From positions 62,001 through 126,000 of the forward strand of contig CAWBIJ010000002.1 in assembly GCA_963788975.1 (NCBI GenBank): a stretch of 64,000 nucleotides of DNA, given 5' to 3'. A program made the position numbers and the translations under genes. Shown in pieces: positions 11,617 to 20,272 of the stretch. Below the pieces are notes generated by a model that saw nothing but the letters and a program-made list of their open reading frames with translations, did no database searches and was not told where the DNA came from. Source of the stretch: VRUE01 sp963788975 (GTDB taxonomy: Bacteria > Actinomycetota > Thermoleophilia > Solirubrobacterales > 70-9). Positions within the stretch are counted from its first letter, which is position 1. Every line of letters begins with the position of its first letter.

Positions 11617-12627
11617 GTGGAGGCCACCGTCGATCTCGAGGGCCGCGTGCGCGCCTGGGAGGCGGAGTTCCTCTCTGAGCACGCGACCCCTTCATACCCC
11701 GCGCGGCGCCAGCGGGCGGAGCCCGACAGTCCGCTCCGCACGCCCTTCCAGCGCGACCGCGACCGCATCGTGCACTCGAAGGCGTTCCGGCGGCTCAAGC
11801 ACAAGACCCAGGTCTTCATCGCCCCCGAGGGCGACCACTACCGCACCCGCCTCACCCACACGCTGGAGGCCTGCGGGATCGCCCGCACCGTCGCCCGCTC
11901 GCTGGGCCTCAACGAGGACCTGACCGAGGCGATCGGTCTCGGCCATGACCTCGGCCACCCGCCTTTCGGCCACACCGGCGAGGAGGCGCTCGACGAAGCG
12001 ACGGGCGAGGCCTGCGGCGGCGGTTTCAAGCACAACATCCATTCGCTGCGGGTGGTCGACGCGCTGGAGCGCGAGGGCCAGGGCCTCAATCTGACCGAGC
12101 AGGTTCGCGACGGAATCCTCAACCACACCGGGCCGGACAAGCCGGCGACTCTGGAGGGCCGCGTGGTCAAGCTCGTCGACCGCGTCGCCTACATCAACCA
12201 CGACATCGACGACGCCCTGCGGGCGGGGATCCTGCGCCAGGAGGACCTACCGGCGGCGGAGATCGAGCTGCTTGGCCCGACCGGCTCGGCGCGGATCGAC
12301 ACCCTGGTGCGGGACATCGTCGCCCACTCGGCTGGGACCGACGACATCGCCCAGGGGCGGGAGGTCGGCGGCGCGATGCTGCGCCTGCGCAAGTTCATGT
12401 TCGATCGCGTCTATCTCGGCGAGGAGGCGCGGCGCGAGCATGAGCGGGCGCAGCGCGCCGTGCGCGGCCTCTTCGCCCACTACATGGAGCACCCCGAGGA
12501 GGTGCCGGAAGGTGAGTCGGGGGCGGCGGAGTGCCAGCGCGTGGTCGACTACATCGCCGGGATGACCGACCGCTTCTGCATCGCCAGGTTCGCCGAGCTC
12601 ACGATCCCCGAGGAGGCGCGCTTCTGA
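11617..12627 (+). CDS. dgt: dGTPase-like HD hydrolase
   Basis: Deoxynucleoside triphosphate triphosphohydrolase family, cytoplasmic. 336 residues from a GTG start. The HD-domain metal ligands are visible: YRTRLTHTLEACGIAR (first His), GLGHDLGHPPFGHTGEEAL (His-Asp) and YINHDIDDALRAG (late Asp). SPLRTPFQRDRDRIVHSKAF is the typical N-terminal block. Actinobacteria usually carry this gene next to dnaG, as here. The substrate is not provable from sequence alone. Confidence 0.93.
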   Translation: MEATVDLEGRVRAWEAEFLSEHATPSYPARRQRAEPDSPLRTPFQRDRDRIVHSKAFRRLKHKTQVFIAPEGDHYRTRLTHTLEACGIARTVARSLGLNEDLTEAIGLGHDLGHPPFGHTGEEALDEATGEACGGGFKHNIHSLRVVDALEREGQGLNLTEQVRDGILNHTGPDKPATLEGRVVKLVDRVAYINHDIDDALRAGILRQEDLPAAEIELLGPTGSARIDTLVRDIVAHSAGTDDIAQGREVGGAMLRLRKFMFDRVYLGEEARREHERAQRAVRGLFAHYMEHPEEVPEGESGAAECQRVVDYIAGMTDRFCIARFAELTIPEEARF

Positions 12628-12728
12628 GGATGGCCATGACACTGCGCATCTCTGCGTCCTCGGTCGCTCGCGTGCAGAGCACGCCACGCTCCCTGCGTCC
12701 TTGATCTGCTTGGTCATGACCATCCTCA
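12625..12728. repeat. structured intergenic repeat, copy 1 (dgt-dnaG gap)
   Basis: Outer arms of 16 bp with one mismatch lie at 12625-12640 and 12713-12728. Inside is GTCCTCGGTCG (12656-12666), a GCGTGC/GCACGC hairpin (12670-12675, 12679-12684) and CTCCCTGCGTCCTTG (12689-12703). The inner flanks recur in inverted orientation at 41208-41258 around a different hairpin, so this is one member of a dispersed repeat family. It may terminate dgt or form the dnaG leader. Confidence 0.6.
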
Positions 12729-12753
12729 ATCCGCGAAGCGAGATCATGGACTC

Positions 12754-14532
12754 ATGGCGCTGATCTCTAACGGCAGCCTGGAGCAGGTCAAGCAGGCAGT
12801 CGACATCGTCGAGGTGGTCTCGGCACACACCGACCTGCGCCGCCAGGGCGCGCGCTGGGTCGGCCTCTGTCCCTTCCACGAGGAGCGCACGCCCTCGTTC
12901 TCGGTCGACGCCCAGGAAAAGCTCTACCACTGCTTCGGCTGCGGGGTTGGCGGCGACACGATCAAGTTCGTCGAAGAAAAGGAGGGGCTCGGCTTCGCCG
13001 ATGCGGTCGAGCTGCTCGCCGATCGCTACGGGGTCGAGCTGGAGCGGGAGAAGGAGGACCCGCAGGCTGAGGCGCGGCGGGCGCAGCGTCGGCGGCTGGA
13101 GGAGCTGCTGGCCCGCGGCGCCAGCTTCTACTCGAGCTACCTGTGGGACTCGGAGGAGGCAGGCAAGGCGCGCGAGTACCTGGCGGGACGGGGGCTGGGC
13201 GAGGAGGTGCTGCGGGCGTTCGGTGTCGGCTACGCGCCCAGCGCCTGGGACCAGCTGCTGCTGCGCGGGCAGCGGGCCGGGTTCAAGCTCGAGGAGCTGC
13301 GCGGCGTGGGCCTCGTGCAGCGAGGCCGGAGCGGGGGGGAGTACGACCGCTTCCGCGAGCGGATCATGTTCCCGATCCGCGACCGGCGGGGCCGGGTGCT
13401 CGGCTTCGGCGGCCGGGCGATGCGCTCCGACCAGGGGGCCAAGTACGTCAACACGGCGGAGACTGACTTCTTCCACAAGAGCCAGATGCTCTACGGGATC
13501 GACGTGGCAAAGAACGCGATAGCGAAGGCGGGGCGGGCGGTCGTGGTCGAGGGCTACACCGACGTGCTGGGGCTGCACCAAGCCGGGGTCGAGGAGGCGG
13601 TGGGGGTGATGGGCACGTCGATCACCGACGAGCAGGTGGCGGCCCTCTCGGGGATGGTCGAGGAGGTCGTACTTGCACTCGACGCCGACTCGGCCGGGCA
13701 GGAGGCGATGCTGCGCGCGCAGCGGGTCGCGGCGGGGCGGAAGATGCGGCTGCTGGTGGCGGCGATGCCGGCGGGTGAGGACCCGGCTGAGATGGTCGCC
13801 GCGGAGGGCGGAGCGGAGCGGTTCCGTGCCCTACTGGCCGGGGCCGTCGAGCTGTCCGCCTTCCAGGTCGGGCTGGTGCTGGACGGAACCGACACCGGAT
13901 CGCCGGCCGCGCGCGACCGGGCCCTCGCCGAGGTCGCCCCGGTGCTGGCCGGGATGGGGGAGAGCGTCAGCCGTGATGACCTGGTGCGGAAGGTGGCGGA
14001 GCGGCTCGACCTTGAGCCGGCGATGGTGATGGGGAGGGTCGTGGCGTCGCAGCCGACCGCCGGTGGGCCAAGCCAGGGGACGGCGCCGGGCCCCGCTGCG
14101 AGCGCTCCCCCTCGGCGTCGGAGCGCGGGAGAGCTGACCTCGCGCGAGCGTCGTGAGCGCGCCCTGCTGGCGATGTGCATCGCGATGCCGAAAGAGGGGC
14201 GAGAGTACCTCGGTCGGCTCAGCGACGACCACCTCTCCGTCAGCGGGGCCCGCCTGCGCGCCTGGCTGCGCGATCACCTCGATGACCCCGCCTCTGACCT
14301 GCCCCACGACGATGAGCTGGCCGGCCTCGTCACCGAGCTGGTGATGCTCGCCCGCGACGAGCCCGCCTCGCCGGGGGCGATGGAGCTCAACTTCCTCCTG
14401 CTCGAGCAGCGCCGTATCGAGGCCGAGATCGCCGCCGCTGGCGAGCGCGACGACTACGAGCGCCGCGCCACCCTCAGCCGCGAGCGCGCTGCCCTGGTCG
14501 AACGCATCGCCCGCACCGAGCGCGTCGGCTAA
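12754..14532 (+). CDS. dnaG: DNA primase
   Basis: Makes RNA primers at the replication fork. 592 residues. The N-terminal CHC2 zinc finger is CPFHEERTPSF then YHCFGCGVGGD (about residues 39-67). The core domain DRFRERIMFPIRDRRGR and the TOPRIM motifs (VVVEGYTDVLGLHQAG, then LALDADSAGQEA) follow. A proline-rich linker (about 430-455) precedes the C-terminal helicase-binding domain (RRERALLAMCIAMP onward). Start at ATG 12754. All catalytic motifs are present. Confidence 0.96.
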   Translation: MALISNGSLEQVKQAVDIVEVVSAHTDLRRQGARWVGLCPFHEERTPSFSVDAQEKLYHCFGCGVGGDTIKFVEEKEGLGFADAVELLADRYGVELEREKEDPQAEARRAQRRRLEELLARGASFYSSYLWDSEEAGKAREYLAGRGLGEEVLRAFGVGYAPSAWDQLLLRGQRAGFKLEELRGVGLVQRGRSGGEYDRFRERIMFPIRDRRGRVLGFGGRAMRSDQGAKYVNTAETDFFHKSQMLYGIDVAKNAIAKAGRAVVVEGYTDVLGLHQAGVEEAVGVMGTSITDEQVAALSGMVEEVVLALDADSAGQEAMLRAQRVAAGRKMRLLVAAMPAGEDPAEMVAAEGGAERFRALLAGAVELSAFQVGLVLDGTDTGSPAARDRALAEVAPVLAGMGESVSRDDLVRKVAERLDLEPAMVMGRVVASQPTAGGPSQGTAPGPAASAPPRRRSAGELTSRERRERALLAMCIAMPKEGREYLGRLSDDHLSVSGARLRAWLRDHLDDPASDLPHDDELAGLVTELVMLARDEPASPGAMELNFLLLEQRRIEAEIAAAGERDDYERRATLSRERAALVERIARTERVG

Positions 14533-14605
14533 GCGATCCGCGTCATGCTTAAAGACAGGCCTCGGATCGAAACTTTCTGTCCGAGTCGATTGGCATGGTT
14601 TCCGC

Positions 14606-15302
14606 ATGGACAAGCGGTTCCTGGAGGAATGCCTGGATTGGGGGCTATCGCTTGATGCGATCGGTGAGTTGACCGCCAAGCACCCGTCGACGGTGAGCTA
14701 CTGGCTTAAGAAGCACGGGCTGCGGGCTAGAGGCAGCGGTGTCCACGCGCCCAAGGGACAGATCGACGAGAGCCAGTTGGTGGACTTGATCGCAGAGGGA
14801 CTCTCTTTGCGGGAGATTGCGGAACGTCTGGGGCGCAGCGTGACGGTGGTCCGCTACTGGATCGATCGCTATGGGATCAAGCGGGAACGCTGTCGCCGAA
14901 GGGTTGTTCCAGGCGGCTCGAAGAAGGAGACAATGCGGTGTCGGCGGCATGGAGTGACCGAATTCGTGCTGGAGGGTCGAGGTTCGTATCGCTGCACGAA
15001 ATGCAGGGCGGAGGCGGTGGGATGCCGTCGTCGTGTCATCAAGCGAACCCTGGTGGAAGAGGCCGGTGGAAGAAGCTCGATCTGCGGTTACTCTCGTTGT
15101 CAGCGTGCTCTTCAGTTCCACCATCTCGATCCGGCGACGAAGAAGTTCCATCTGGGGCCACAGGGGGCACTGCCGCTCCCTAGCGAGGTCCAGGGCGGAG
15201 GCAGGTAAGTGCGTATTGCTATGCGCAAACTGCCATGCCGAGGTCGAGGCAGGAATTGTCGAGATGCCGCTAAATTCTCTTGCCAACGCCGATCCGGGGT
15301 AG
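14606..15302 (+). pseudogene. HNH endonuclease-like gene, frameshifted
   Basis: Two helix-turn-helix-like units come first (FLEECLDWGLSLDAIGELT and DLIAEGLSLREIAERLG), then a Cys4-type region (CRRHG, YRCTKCRAEA), then ALQFHHLDPATKKFHLG, an HNH His-His motif. The first frame ends at 15208 in unrelated residues. The expected continuation (SRAEAGKCVLLCANCHAEVEA) is in the next frame, needing one base skipped near 15155-15165, and stops at 15300-15302. So as read it is broken by a single-base change or sequence error. The final stop lies inside a tRNA-like fragment. This resembles a mobile HNH family rather than a core gene. Confidence 0.7.
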
Positions 15303-15319
15303 CTCAACTGGATTAGCAC
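15291..15319 (+). repeat. 5' fragment of a tRNA-Asn-like sequence
   Basis: GATCCGGGGTAGCTCAACTG continues to ATTAGCAC. It is a near copy of the first part (acceptor 5' strand and D arm) of the complete tRNA-Asn that begins three bases later. No anticodon arm is present. It looks like a partial duplication at the junction with the HNH gene. Confidence 0.75.
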
Positions 15320-15321
15320 GA

Positions 15322-15393
15322 TCCGGGGTAGCTCAATGGAAGAGCACGCGGCTGTTAACCGCGGGGTTGTGGGTTCGAGTCCCACCCCCGGAG
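15322..15393 (+). tRNA. tRNA-Asn (GTT)
   Basis: A full cloverleaf folds. Acceptor TCCGGGG/CCCCGGA, D stem GCTC/GAGC, anticodon stem CGCGG/CCGCG with loop CTGTTAA (anticodon GTT at 15354-15356), and T arm GTGGG-TTCGAGT-CCCAC. The discriminator is G and CCA is not encoded. Length is 72 nt. Confidence 0.95.
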
Positions 15394-15398
15394 CTTTC

Positions 15399-16607
15399 TC
15401 AGGCTGGTGCGCGTTCGGCCAGTCGCTCCACCAGCTCGGCGCCGCGGGCGGCGCCGTCGTGCTCGCGGCCCCAGGCAGCCAGCTCGCCGGCCCGCGCGGC
15501 GAAGTAGCGGTCGCGGAGGATACGGCGAGCCGCCCAGCGCAGCGGCGCCGGCCGGCAAAGGCGCCAGGGCAGCGAGAGACCGGCCTTTGTCCATGCGACC
15601 CTCATCGCGGTCTCGCTCATATCGCCGATCAGCGGGCAGACGAGCACCGGCGTGCCGACGCCAAGAGCCCGGGCAACAGTGCCGTGGCCGCCGTGGGAGA
15701 TGACCAGCGACGCCGCCGGCATCAGCTGGCTGTAGCTGAGCCACTCGACGAGGACGGCGTTCGGCGGCACCTCGATCGGGCTCTGCGGGACGACCCGGTT
15801 GGTCGTCGCCACTACCCGCACCGGCTCGTCTGCCAGCGCCGCCAGCGCCGTCCGCACCAGGTGGTTCTCGGAGTCGTGCGCGGTGCTTGGCGCGACCAGT
15901 ACCAACGGAGCGTCGCCCGGCGGCAGCTCGATCTCGGGATGGGGCAGCTCGAAGGTCATCGGACCGGTCACCTCGACGCCCGCCGGCCAGTGCCGCGGGT
16001 ACTCGAGCTGAGGGAAAGTCGCGACCAACGCTAGGTCGGGGCTGATCCCGCCGTGGAAGCGCTCGAGTGGCGGCAGGTCGAGCCGCTCGCGCTGGATGTT
16101 GAGGTCACGCCGTCCCTGCGCCAGGCCGATGTCCAACATCCGCTGCCCCGCTTTCCAGACCCTGCGCCCGAGCGGCGTACGCGGCGGCCGCAGGCCGACC
16201 GCGAAGAAGGGCAGGCCCGGCTCGACCACCGGATAGATGTGAGGAATCAAGGTCGCCAGGGGGATTCCCGCACGCTCGGCCGCCAGCGACGGGGCGAGCG
16301 TGAGGATGTCGCTGACCACTGCGTGCGGCCGCATCTCCTCAAGTAGCGGCAGCAGGGCGCGGGCCGCCTCGGCCGCGTGGGCGCCTTCCGGCGAGTTCGG
16401 GTCGGGCGGGGGGAACATCCGGTATTCCTCCGCCGCAGCGAAGCCCAGCCCGACGCCCTCGACCGCCTCCCGGCGCTCCTCCCAGGTCTCGATCGTCACC
16501 TCGTGGCCACGGGCCGCCAGCGCCCTTCCCAGGGCTATCGCCGGAAACGCATGACCCGCGTCGCCGAAGGCGGCGACCAGGAGCCTACGGGGTGTCGAGT
16601 CCCTCAC
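15399..16607 (-). CDS. GT1-family glycosyltransferase (UGT/MGT-like)
   Basis: 402 residues. The N-terminal Rossmann half begins RRLLVAAFGDAGHAFPAIAL, typical of GT-B enzymes that glycosylate small lipophilic acceptors. The C-terminal half has VLVEWLSYSQLMPAASLVIS then HGGHGTVARALGVGTPVLVC, which is the nucleotide-sugar-binding signature of GT1. Donor and acceptor are unknown. Its start overlaps the 3' end of the SDR gene by 23 bp, so the two form a minus-strand operon. The gene ends 6 bp from tRNA-Asn on the opposite strand. Confidence 0.88.
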   Translation of the reverse strand: MRDSTPRRLLVAAFGDAGHAFPAIALGRALAARGHEVTIETWEERREAVEGVGLGFAAAEEYRMFPPPDPNSPEGAHAAEAARALLPLLEEMRPHAVVSDILTLAPSLAAERAGIPLATLIPHIYPVVEPGLPFFAVGLRPPRTPLGRRVWKAGQRMLDIGLAQGRRDLNIQRERLDLPPLERFHGGISPDLALVATFPQLEYPRHWPAGVEVTGPMTFELPHPEIELPPGDAPLVLVAPSTAHDSENHLVRTALAALADEPVRVVATTNRVVPQSPIEVPPNAVLVEWLSYSQLMPAASLVISHGGHGTVARALGVGTPVLVCPLIGDMSETAMRVAWTKAGLSLPWRLCRPAPLRWAARRILRDRYFAARAGELAAWGREHDGAARGAELVERLAERAPA

Positions 16608-17316
16608 CCGGGCGCGTGAAGACGATCTCGGGGACGTGACAGTTGCGCGACGTGCTGAGCAGGAAGCGCACCGCCTCGCCGATGTCCTCGGGCCGGATCA
16701 TCTCCTCGCCCGGGACCTGGCCCTTGGCGAACTCGGTCATCGGCGTGTCGACGAAGCCGGGCGCCAGCGCCGTGCACTGGATCCCGTCGCCGCCCGCCTC
16801 GCGGTGCGTGGACTGGGTGAAGTTGATCACCGCTGCCTTGGTCGCGGCGTAGATCGAGAGCCAGGCCTGGCCGCCCTTGCCGGCGATCGAGGCCGTGTTG
16901 ACGATCAGCGCCTTGCCGTGTTCGGCGCCGGCCTCGCGCAGCAGCGGCAGTCCCTCCCGCGTGCCGAGGATCAGCGCCCGTAGGTTGACCCCCAGCTGCA
17001 TGTCGAGGTGCTTGGTCTGGATCTCCGCCATCGGCGCGCCGATCCCCACACCGGCATTGTTGACGAGCACGTCGAGCCGGCCGTAGGCCTCGCGGTGCTT
17101 GGCGAAGACGCCGACGACGTCCTCCTCGTCGGTCATGTTGGCGGCCACGCTCTGCACCTCGATGCCATCGGCGCGCAGGCTCTCGGCCGCCGTCTCGAGC
17201 TTCTCCGGCCGCCGTGCGGCGACGGTCAGGGCGTAGCCTTGCTCACCCAGCACGCGGGCGATCGCCAGCCCGATGCCGCTCGAAGCCCCCGTGATCAACG
17301 CCGCTCGGTTCGCCAC
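16585..17316 (-). CDS. SDR-family oxidoreductase
   Basis: Classical short-chain dehydrogenase of 243 residues. ALITGASSGIGLAIARVLGE is the NAD(P)-binding motif, VLVNNAGVG the NNAG motif, VNTASI contains the catalytic Ser region and YAATKAA the Tyr/Lys pair. The start is GTG at 17316 with a good ribosome site (AAAGGAGCG). A longer frame upstream to 17907 has no family similarity and is rejected. The C-terminus (CHVPEIVFTRPGEGLDTP) is typical of a subgroup of classical SDRs. The substrate is unknown. Confidence 0.92.
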   Translation of the reverse strand: MANRAALITGASSGIGLAIARVLGEQGYALTVAARRPEKLETAAESLRADGIEVQSVAANMTDEEDVVGVFAKHREAYGRLDVLVNNAGVGIGAPMAEIQTKHLDMQLGVNLRALILGTREGLPLLREAGAEHGKALIVNTASIAGKGGQAWLSIYAATKAAVINFTQSTHREAGGDGIQCTALAPGFVDTPMTEFAKGQVPGEEMIRPEDIGEAVRFLLSTSRNCHVPEIVFTRPGEGLDTP

Positions 17317-17402
17317 TTCCGCTCCTTTCGCTCTCCCTACCGACGCGCACCCTACTCGTGGGCCGGTGGGCGGGGCGGAATGAGCCGCCGCGCCGCAATA
17401 AC

Positions 17403-18506
17403 ATGGCGTCGATGCGCCTCCGCAGAGTTCTTGGGGTACCAGCCTGCCTGCTCGTAACCGCCGCCTTGATCGGCGGTTGCGGCGGCGATTCCGACTCCTC
17501 GACCTCGGCCGGGTCGACCTCGGCCGAGAGCCGGCCAGCGCCGCCGAAGAGTGAGTTTCCGAGCGCTGCCGGCAAGTCGCTGGCCGAAGTGCTCGAATCC
17601 GAGATGGTCGACGGGCCCGCCGAGCTGGTGGTCTCACCTGCCGCCCAGGCCTTCTACGTCGGCAAGAACCGTTTCCCGTTCGGCGTCTTCCGCCGCGACG
17701 GATCGCAGGTATCCGATGCCGAAGTGGCGCTTTACTTCTCCCGAGTGCCCAAAAAACAGGGCGCGGCGGCGACAGCCGGCAAAGAACCCGCGGCTGCGCC
17801 CGAATCGGCGACCCGCGAGGCCGCCGCCAAGGCCCGCGACCAGCCCGCGGTGGGTCCGTTTCCGGCCGCGATCGAAAGCCTGCAGACGCAGCCCGCCTTC
17901 CGGGCACGGACGACGACCGATGACCCCGACGCAGCCTCAGTTGTCTACGTGACAGATATCGATTTCCCCAGCGACGGCGAGTGGCAGATCGGCGCCCTGA
18001 TCAAGGATGGGGACGAAGTGACCACGACGCTGCTGCCCAGCGTCGTGGTTGGCAAATTCAAGCGGGTCCCGAGGCCCGGCCAGCAGGCACCGATGATCCA
18101 CACGCCCACCGCGGAAGATGTCGGCGGCGACCTCTCCCAGATCACGACTCGCCTTCCCCCGGACACCCAGAACCAGGTCGATTACGCCGACGTCCTCGGC
18201 AAGGAGCCGGTGATCCTCTTGTTCGCGACCCCGCAGTTCTGCCAGAGTCGGGTCTGCGGACCGGTTGTAGACGTGGCCGAGCAGGTCAAGGAGCTATACG
18301 GCGACGAAGCGGAGTTCATCCACATGGAGATCTTCAACGACAACGATCCCGCTGAGGACGTGCGTCCGCAGGTACGCGCTTTCCGCCTGCCGACCGAGCC
18401 ATGGCTGTTCGCCATCGACCGGCAGGGCACGATCCAGGCAGAGCTCGAGGGCGCCTTCGGCATCGATGCGCTGACCCGCGCGGTAAAGAAGGTGACGGCG
18501 GAATGA
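17403..18506 (+). CDS. lipoprotein with C-terminal thioredoxin-like domain
   Basis: 367 residues from ATG at 17403 (a second ATG is three codons later). A signal peptide ends in the lipobox LIGGC at about residues 19-23, followed by a Ser/Thr-rich spacer, so the protein should be lipid-anchored outside the membrane. The middle has an extended Ala/Pro-rich stretch. The C-terminal ~110 residues (EPVILLFATPQFCQSRVCGP, then HMEIFNDND and LPTEPWLFAID) look like a thioredoxin fold with a CxxxxC pair instead of CxxC. Its stop overlaps the next start. Confidence 0.75.
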   Translation: MASMRLRRVLGVPACLLVTAALIGGCGGDSDSSTSAGSTSAESRPAPPKSEFPSAAGKSLAEVLESEMVDGPAELVVSPAAQAFYVGKNRFPFGVFRRDGSQVSDAEVALYFSRVPKKQGAAATAGKEPAAAPESATREAAAKARDQPAVGPFPAAIESLQTQPAFRARTTTDDPDAASVVYVTDIDFPSDGEWQIGALIKDGDEVTTTLLPSVVVGKFKRVPRPGQQAPMIHTPTAEDVGGDLSQITTRLPPDTQNQVDYADVLGKEPVILLFATPQFCQSRVCGPVVDVAEQVKELYGDEAEFIHMEIFNDNDPAEDVRPQVRAFRLPTEPWLFAIDRQGTIQAELEGAFGIDALTRAVKKVTAE

Positions 18507-18877
18507 GCGAGCAGGCAACACCCGACGCCGAGCAGCAGAAGCTGCTCGAGGCCTTTGCCGAGGAGGCGAAACGACGCTGCGACGTGATCGCCGCCGGCCT
18601 GGCAACCGAGACCACCGACTTCGAGACGATGCGCGCCGAGGCCCACGCCCTGCGCGGCACCGCCGGCGCCGTCGGCCTGCGCCGCCTCGCCGAGCTGGCC
18701 GGCTTGATGGAATCCGACCTCGACGAGGCCAAGAAGACCGGCCTGATCCGGGGCGGCCGCTCCCACCAGATCGCCGACGCCGCCAAAGCCCTCGCCGAAG
18801 GCGCCGCCGCAGCGGCGGAAGGCAAGGAAGAGCCCGCCGACGTAGGCCGCTCCCTGGCCCAGCTCTTCAGCCCCTGA
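18503..18877 (+). CDS. Hpt-domain protein
   Basis: 124 residues, start ATG overlapping the previous stop (ATGA). The segment MRAEAHALRGTAGAVGLRRL matches the histidine-phosphotransfer signature (HxLxGxAxxxG), with the phospho-accepting His at about residue 43. The helices on both sides fit a four-helix bundle. A small Hpt of this kind would relay phosphate in a multistep His-Asp system, but no kinase or receiver gene lies nearby. The C-terminus is Ala/Glu-rich. Confidence 0.75.
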   Translation: MSEQATPDAEQQKLLEAFAEEAKRRCDVIAAGLATETTDFETMRAEAHALRGTAGAVGLRRLAELAGLMESDLDEAKKTGLIRGGRSHQIADAAKALAEGAAAAAEGKEEPADVGRSLAQLFSP

Positions 18878-18919
18878 GCAGCCGCCAAACCCCGTCCGTC
18901 CCGCTACGCTCGACCCCGA

Positions 18920-18993
18920 GGGGCGGTAGCTCAGCTGGTTAGAGCAGCGGACTCATAATCCGTCGGTCGAAGGTTCGAGTCCTTCCCGCCCCA
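18920..18993 (+). tRNA. tRNA with CAT anticodon (elongator Met or Ile2)
   Basis: Acceptor GGGGCGG/CCGCCCC, D arm GCTC-AGCTGGTTA-GAGC, anticodon stem GCGGA/TCCGT with loop CTCATAA (CAT at 18954-18956), T arm GAAGG-TTCGAGT-CCTTC, discriminator A, no encoded CCA, 74 nt. Sequence alone does not separate elongator Met from lysidine-modified Ile2. Its 3' part is duplicated at 28486-28531. Confidence 0.95.
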
Positions 18994-18995
18994 CT
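18950..18995 (+). repeat. attL, 46-bp direct repeat in tRNA 3' part
   Basis: Runs from the anticodon-stem G through the tRNA 3' end plus two bases. It is identical to 28486-28531. The whole tRNA is preserved on this side, as expected when integration restores the gene. Confidence 0.93.
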
Positions 18996-19053
18996 AAGAA
19001 AAACCAGTTACAGAGCCAAATCAATTTGAGTCGTTTGGCACGAAATGCCGAAA

Positions 19054-19075
19054 TTGGTCCCGAATTGGTCCCGAA
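19054..19075 (+). repeat. tandem 11-bp repeats, putative integrase arm sites (left)
   Basis: Two adjacent exact copies of TTGGTCCCGAA (19054-19064 and 19065-19075), 58 bp inside attL and just ahead of the integrase. The same motif recurs 80-100 bp inside attR. Placement fits arm-type binding sites of the integrase, by inference. Confidence 0.6.
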
Positions 19076-19097
19076 ATGCGCTAGAATTGAGGGACCG

Positions 19098-20265
19098 ATG
19101 CGACAGCCAGCCCCTCGCCCGATCTCTGGTCACGCCTTCAAGCGCAAGGGGAAGCGCGGGGCGGTCTGGTATGCCAAGTACCGCCTGCCGGACGGCCGCC
19201 AGGAGAAGAAGCGCCTCGGCCCTGCTTGGACCGAGAAGACCGTGCCGCCCGATGGCTACTTCACCAAAGGCAAGGCAGAGGCGCACCTTGACGAGCTGCT
19301 GAGGCAGGCGCGGGATGGCTCGCTTCCTGGCATGGTCAGAGACCGGCAAGACCTTCGCCGACGCCACCGACGAGTGGCTTGCCTACTGCGAGAACGTCCG
19401 CGATTGCAAGCCGTCCACGATGCGCGACTACCGCAACATGGCCCGCGTGCTCGTCCGCGAGTTCGGCAGGCGCAAGATCGAGACGATCACGACCGAGGAC
19501 ATCGAGCTTTGGATCAGCGGCTACGGCGGCTCCAACCGGACGCGGCAGAAGTACCTCGTCTGCCTCGGCTCGATCTTCAAGCGGGCGATGAAGGTCTACG
19601 GCCTGCCGCGCAACCCGGCCGATCTCGTTGAGCGCCCGCGAGTCCGCCGCGCGGCCAAGATCGACGTGCTGCGCCCAGAGGAGGTCTTGGCGCTCGTCCG
19701 GGCTGCGGGGTCCGAGCAGGATGCGGCGATCTTCCACACCGCAGCATTCGCCGGACTGCGAATGGGGGAGCTGTTGGCGCTGCGCTGGCGCGATGTGGAT
19801 TTCACCCGTCGCACGATCCACGTCCGCGAGAACTGGACCCAGGGCGAGACGACGACGCCGAAGGGCGGCACGGAGCGAGCGGTACCGATGGCCGAGGAGG
19901 TCGCCGAACGGCTCGCACGGCTCGGCCAGCGCGAGCACTTCACGGCCGACGACGATCTCGTTTTCTGTACGGCGCGCGGCCAGCATGTCGGCTACAAGTC
20001 CTTGAAGGAGCGTTACCGCGCGGCGCTGAGGGCGGCGGGTCTGCGCGAGGATTTCCGGTTCCACAACCTCCGCCATACCTTTGGCAGCACGGTGATCCGC
20101 CATGCCGACTCGCGGGAGGTCATGGAGTGGATGGGGCACGCGGACCTGACGACGACCAGGCGCTATCTCGCCTTTGTTGACCGCGAGGACGCCGCCAAAC
20201 GAGTTTCGGAAGCGTTCAGGTTGGAGGAGCCGCAAGCGCCCTCGGCATCGTCGGCTGCGGCTTGA
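19098..20265 (+). pseudogene. int: tyrosine site-specific integrase, frameshifted near 19336
   Basis: The N-terminal arm-binding part runs from ATG 19098 (good GAGGG site), with KRKGKRGAVWYAKYRLPDGR to RDGSLPGMV, in one frame. The core-binding and catalytic domains (ETGKTFADATDEWL onward to 20265) are in the next frame. Joining them needs one base skipped at about 19335-19338. Catalytic residues are intact: FAGLRMGELLALRW (Arg), HNLRHTFGSTVI (His-x-x-Arg) and MGHADLTTTRRYLAF (His, Tyr). A shorter product of 316 residues could start at ATG 19315 but would lack the arm-binding domain. It could be a decayed gene or a one-base sequence error. The integrase reads away from attL. Confidence 0.8.
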
Positions 20266-20272
20266 CGCCGAC

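Noticed and set aside
14606..15302. Intein or group I intron homing endonuclease
   Set aside because: The HNH gene is free-standing, with its own start, and does not interrupt a host gene.
19098..20265. Programmed +1 frameshift in the integrase
   Set aside because: No slippery run or rare-codon/stop arrangement is seen at the junction; mutation or sequence error is simpler.
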